Of a stretch of DNA of 64,000 bases, positions 61,090-64,000 are shown one piece after another. The position numbers and the translations under genes are program-made. Every line of letters starts with the position of its first letter. Positions within the stretch are counted from its first letter, which is position 1. The DNA lies in the NCBI GenBank assembly GCA_046726375.1, contig JBKPAJ010000075.1:10077-74076 (forward strand), in the 5' to 3' direction. This DNA comes from DASPWV01 sp046726375. Lineage in GTDB: Bacteria > Acidobacteriota > Vicinamibacteria > Vicinamibacterales > UBA2999. Below the pieces are notes generated by a model, which was given only the letters and a program-made list of their open reading frames with translations, was not told where the DNA came from and searched no databases.

Positions 61090-61213
61090 CCCGGCGGACT
61101 TGTCCCGCCATAGCTCGCGCGTGTAGGGGCGAGCGACGGCGGATGATAGCATTAGCGGTTCAAGGCGGCTTGCCCGCCGGAGCCGAATACGACTCGCGAG
61201 CGGAGGCGGGACC
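61090..61213. repeat. Palindromic elements upstream of moxR
   Basis: GGCGGA-CTTG-TCCCGCC (61093-61109, one extra C) and GGCGG-CTTGC-CCGCC (61164-61178) are short hairpins. A wider inverted pair also exists: TGTCCCGCCATAGCTCGCG on the left and CGCGAGCGGAGGCGGGACCA on the right, ending just before the moxR start. They resemble the palindrome family at 18352 and 57367. They explain why a longer N-terminus for MoxR looks unnatural. Confidence 0.55.
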
Positions 61214-61214
61214 A

Positions 61215-62255
61215 TTGCACCCGGATTTAGAAGAAGCGGTTGCCTTCCACGAGGCGATTCTCGCGGAAGGCGCCAAAGCCCTCGTCGGCTACGACGCCCC
61301 CAAACAGCTCGCCAACGTCGTGCTCCTGTCTGAAATCCCGACGACATATGACAAGAAGGAACAGCGCCAGGTCAGTTCGGGCAACCTGCTGCTGCGCGGC
61401 GTGCCCGGCGTCGGCAAAACCTTTTTCGGCGTCATCCTCGCCGCGATCAGCAACGCCAAGTTCGCGCGGCTGCAGGGCCGCGCCGATCTGCAGCCCACCG
61501 AAGTCGTCGGCTTTCAGATGATCAACCCCGCAACCGGCGAGTTGATGACCGAGTTCGGCCCGCTCGCCGAGGCGGAAATCATCCTGCTCGACGAAATCAA
61601 CCGCATCCCGCTCAAATCACAAAGCGCGTTTCTCGAAGGCCTGCAGGACCGCACCGTGACCGTGGGCAAGACGACCTACGAGCTCCCCGCCTTCAGCTTT
61701 GCGATCGCCACGATGAACCCGGTGGAGCTCGGACAGGGGACGTTTCCGTTGTCGGAAGCCGCGACCGATCGCTTCGCGATGATCGTGAACATCGGATACC
61801 TTCCGCCGGCCGAAGAACGCAAACTCGTCAACTTCGATTTCAAGCGCATCCGCTTGAAGCCGTTGATGGCGAAAGAGCGGATTATCGAGTTGCGCGGCGC
61901 GATCAATCAGCACGTGTTCCTTCACGAATCGCTGGGCGAGTACATTCAAGCGCTCGTCGCGGCGACGCGTCCCTACAACCGCGAGATCGACTGGCTCACG
62001 CACTCACCGTCCGAGCTCGTGGAGCGCGGCGTCGATCTCGGCGCATCGCCGCGCGCAATCATCTGCTGGGGCCGTCTGGCCAAGGCGTGGGCGATTCTCG
62101 TTCGGCGTCGCGACGAGGTCTATCCGGAAGACATCCAGGATCTCGCACCGTATGTCCTGGGCCATCGTGTATGGCTTGGCCCGCACGCCGCGAGCCACGG
62201 GCTGACGACTGAAGCCGTGATCAAAGACGTGGTCGAGCGAGTACCGATTCCATGA
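61215..62255 (+). CDS. moxR: MoxR-family AAA+ ATPase
   Basis: 346 residues from a TTG at 61215 with GGAGG 8-9 bp upstream; an ATG at 61143 would add residues read through the palindromes. AAA+ motifs: GVPGVGKT (Walker A), EIILLDEINRIP (Walker B), FAIATMNPVELGQGTFPLSEAATDRF (sensor 1 and Arg finger; read as two adjacent blocks). MoxR proteins act as chaperone-like partners of von Willebrand-type proteins. It overlaps the DUF58 gene by 4 bp (ATGA), the classic MoxR-DUF58 pair. Confidence 0.92.
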   Translation: MHPDLEEAVAFHEAILAEGAKALVGYDAPKQLANVVLLSEIPTTYDKKEQRQVSSGNLLLRGVPGVGKTFFGVILAAISNAKFARLQGRADLQPTEVVGFQMINPATGELMTEFGPLAEAEIILLDEINRIPLKSQSAFLEGLQDRTVTVGKTTYELPAFSFAIATMNPVELGQGTFPLSEAATDRFAMIVNIGYLPPAEERKLVNFDFKRIRLKPLMAKERIIELRGAINQHVFLHESLGEYIQALVAATRPYNREIDWLTHSPSELVERGVDLGASPRAIICWGRLAKAWAILVRRRDEVYPEDIQDLAPYVLGHRVWLGPHAASHGLTTEAVIKDVVERVPIP

Positions 62256-63172
62256 GGACCCGCGAGCAGGAAGTCGAGCCGCTGATCAACCTGTCGGAGA
62301 TCACGGAAGTCGAGTTGCGCATTCTGAAACGCATGCGCGAGTTCACGATCGGCGAACATGCCAGCCGCTTCCACGGGTCAGGATTCGACTTCGTCGGCTT
62401 GCGCGACTGGCAGGCCGGCGATCGCCCTGAATCGATCGATTGGGCGCAGTCGTCGCTCACCAATTTCAGTCCGCTTGTCGTCCGTGAATTCGAGCAATCG
62501 AGCACGTCGAGCGTCGTGATGGTCGCTGATCGATCGCTCTCAACGCGGTGCGGCATCGACGGCGTGCCGCTGGCCGCCACCATCGCGCGGGCCATTGCGA
62601 CGATCGGCATGTCGGCAGTGTTCTTTCAGGATTCGGTTGGCCTGATCACCTTCGACGAAGACGTGATGCATCTCGAAGGTCTGCGGCCGCGCATCGGGAA
62701 AGGCCAGGTCATCCAGTGTTTGCACGCCTACCAGCACGGGCGCGGACTTCAGGAGATTCGCTCGGCCGGAGACGTTGCCGCCACGATCATTGGATTCCTG
62801 CGAAAAACCTCGCTCGTTCCTGTCATCTCCGACTTCCTGTTCGAGGACGTCGAGGGATTGTTCAACGATCTCGGCCACGTCAATTCGCTGCACGACGTCT
62901 TAATTGCCCTGGTGGACGCCGACTTTGCCTTTGAGCTGCCGACAGTTTCGGCGGGTTGGATTGAGGCCTTCGACGTCGAAACCGGGCGCTCGCGTGTGAT
63001 GTCGCGCCGTGAGCTGGCGCGGATGGCGCCGCGCGTCCGCGAATGGCAGGATGATGTGGCCAAACGGGCGAAAAAACACGGGTTCGACGTGCTGCGGTTG
63101 TCGCAGAATCCGGATCAGTTCGACATCGCGCTTCTGGAATGGGTGGCGGAGCGCCGCTTGCGGCGGCGCTGA
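62252..63172 (+). CDS. DUF58 (von Willebrand-like) protein
   Basis: 306 residues. The DUF58 core is present: GSGFDFVGLRDWQAGD then SIDWAQSS, with a degenerate vWA segment (SVVMVADRSLSTRCG) in place of a full MIDAS. It partners the MoxR ATPase just upstream (4-bp overlap). The following gene starts 10 bp downstream, so the three form one operon of the Bat/MoxR type, linked in several bacteria to envelope stress or aerotolerance. Confidence 0.9.
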   Translation: MRTREQEVEPLINLSEITEVELRILKRMREFTIGEHASRFHGSGFDFVGLRDWQAGDRPESIDWAQSSLTNFSPLVVREFEQSSTSSVVMVADRSLSTRCGIDGVPLAATIARAIATIGMSAVFFQDSVGLITFDEDVMHLEGLRPRIGKGQVIQCLHAYQHGRGLQEIRSAGDVAATIIGFLRKTSLVPVISDFLFEDVEGLFNDLGHVNSLHDVLIALVDADFAFELPTVSAGWIEAFDVETGRSRVMSRRELARMAPRVREWQDDVAKRAKKHGFDVLRLSQNPDQFDIALLEWVAERRLRRR

Positions 63173-63182
63173 AGGTGACGCG

Positions 63183-64000
63183 TTGCGATACTTCTTACTA
63201 GCATCGTTCGTGCTTCTTGCTTCGTCGGCGGGATATGCCCAGAGCGGCACGCAGAACGTCGAAGTTGAACCGGTTACCTGTTGGTGGCGCACCGGCGCGA
63301 GCTCGGTTCGCGTCGGGCAGCCATTCTCGGTCGTCTTGACCTGCTCCGCGCTCGAAACCGAAGCGACCAAGGCCAGCATCGACCGCGGCCGACTCGCGCC
63401 GGCGGCCGTACAGCTTCCCCCCTTTGAGGTCACCGGCGGGACACAGACCGACGACGTCACGACTGCGGCGCGCCGCTTTATGCAATACGACTACACGCTC
63501 CGGCTGATTGCCGATGACGTGTTTGGCGGTGACGTGCTGATTCCGGCGCTGCAGGTGACGTATCGCATCGAGAGCAAAGTGCAACAGGACGCCGCGGTGC
63601 AAGGACGGGAGCAGACCTATATTCTTCCGCCCCTGCCGGTGCATATCGCGGCGCTCGTGCCACGAACCGAAACGCACATTCGCGAGGCTCCAGTGGCGAC
63701 GCTCGCGGCGATTGGCGCCCGCCAGACGCGCGGCTCGCTGTTGCGCACGATTGGCACGATCGCGTTCACGCTCGCGGGTTTGCTCCTGATTGTGGGTCTC
63801 GCGCGCGCCGTGCAGCAGCGGCGGTCGTCGGTGGCGCGCGTGCGCACGCACGTCGTCAGCGACTCGAGCATTCTTGGCGGCGTCCGTCGTGAGTTGCGCG
63901 ACGTTCAGCAGCGTGCTGCGCGCGAGGGTTGGAATGACGTGCTGGCAGCGCGCGCCCTCGCCGCATTGCGCGTCACCGGCAGCTACGCCGCGGGACAGCC
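63183..64000 (+). CDS. BatD-like membrane protein (3' end beyond the window)
   Basis: The frame opens at TTG 63183, 10 bp after the DUF58 stop and preceded by AAGGTGA, and stays open to the window edge (about 272 codons). A signal peptide (RYFLLASFVLLASSAGYAQ) is followed by a beta-rich periplasmic domain (VEPVTCWWRTGASSVRVGQP ... TYRIESKVQQDAAVQG), one TM helix (about 195-215: TIGTIAFTLAGLLLIVGLAR) and a cytoplasmic part. This matches the place and layout of BatD/oxygen-tolerance proteins. No Met occurs near the start, so it is easily missed by ATG-only searches. Identity is inferred from context and layout. Confidence 0.7.
   Translation, partial: MRYFLLASFVLLASSAGYAQSGTQNVEVEPVTCWWRTGASSVRVGQPFSVVLTCSALETEATKASIDRGRLAPAAVQLPPFEVTGGTQTDDVTTAARRFMQYDYTLRLIADDVFGGDVLIPALQVTYRIESKVQQDAAVQGREQTYILPPLPVHIAALVPRTETHIREAPVATLAAIGARQTRGSLLRTIGTIAFTLAGLLLIVGLARAVQQRRSSVARVRTHVVSDSSILGGVRRELRDVQQRAAREGWNDVLAARALAALRVTGSYAAGQ

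Overview
The window is a stretch of a high-GC Gram-negative chromosome. The outer-membrane machinery (Lpt, Tol-Pal), an Oar-type TonB receptor relic, the PQQ propeller proteins, a redoxin/cytochrome c/copper-oxygenase fusion and MoxR-DUF58 genes together suggest an Acidobacteriota member, perhaps Vicinamibacteria. That is an inference from gene content and style; no rRNA is present to confirm it. Almost everything is core chromosome. I saw no phage, integrase, transposase or CRISPR.

Layout. 1-5.7 kb: tail of a PHP-like protein, a fused LptF-LptG permease and a GH57 glycosidase. 6-11.6 kb (minus): parA-parB, a bifunctional-nuclease-family gene overlapping miaB, then recN. 11.8-17.5 kb (plus): the Tol-Pal set tolQ-tolR-tolA/TonB-tolB-pal-cpoB, then ssb. 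18-35.7 kb (minus): one long run that reads, in transcription order, guaA, dnaE, accA, recJ, fused lptC/lptA, lptB, rpoN, hpf, hprK, rapZ, EIIA-Man, HPr, EI and a cupin. Several junctions in it overlap by 4 bp. It is the classical rpoN neighbourhood combined with a regulatory PTS controlled by HPr kinase. 35.7-47.4 kb: envelope and periplasmic accessory genes (two PQQ-type propeller proteins, a redoxin/cytochrome/copper-oxygenase/TPR protein, a GT39-like membrane transferase with TPRs), a decayed TonB receptor, an aminotransferase and a membrane protein. 47.5-57.3 kb: a giant NtrY-like histidine kinase, pssA-psd, a DUF465 gene, rimI-tsaB and mutS. 57.5-64 kb: a YfgM-like TPR protein, a scrambled pseudogene zone, a MerR-like regulator, tRNA-Arg(CCU), apt, acyP, and the start of a moxR-DUF58-BatD-like operon.

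The most unusual layer is non-coding. Intergenic gaps carry arrays of 7-9 bp (or ~10-20 bp) units arranged as two inverted arms, so each locus could fold into a long hairpin. There are three sequence classes: TTTGGAGA-type at 7.8, 17.5 and 41.1 kb; GATTGCA-type at 11.6, 39.2 and 46.3 kb; and GCAGATGAA-type at 30.4 kb. The TTTGGAGA class carries a conserved GTGAAT edge placed directly after stop codons. A separate ~130-bp element occurs twice (16.9 and 46.2 kb). Each copy starts at the host gene's TAG stop and is followed at once or within about 15 bp by heptamer repeats. One array contains three tandem 95-bp copies of the 3' end of the neighbouring cupin gene, and another supplies about 20 N-terminal residues of a membrane protein. 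These arrays are my candidate for an undescribed repeat system.

Limits: domain calls come from reading motifs by eye. TM segments, starts and promoters are judgements, and identities were counted by hand.
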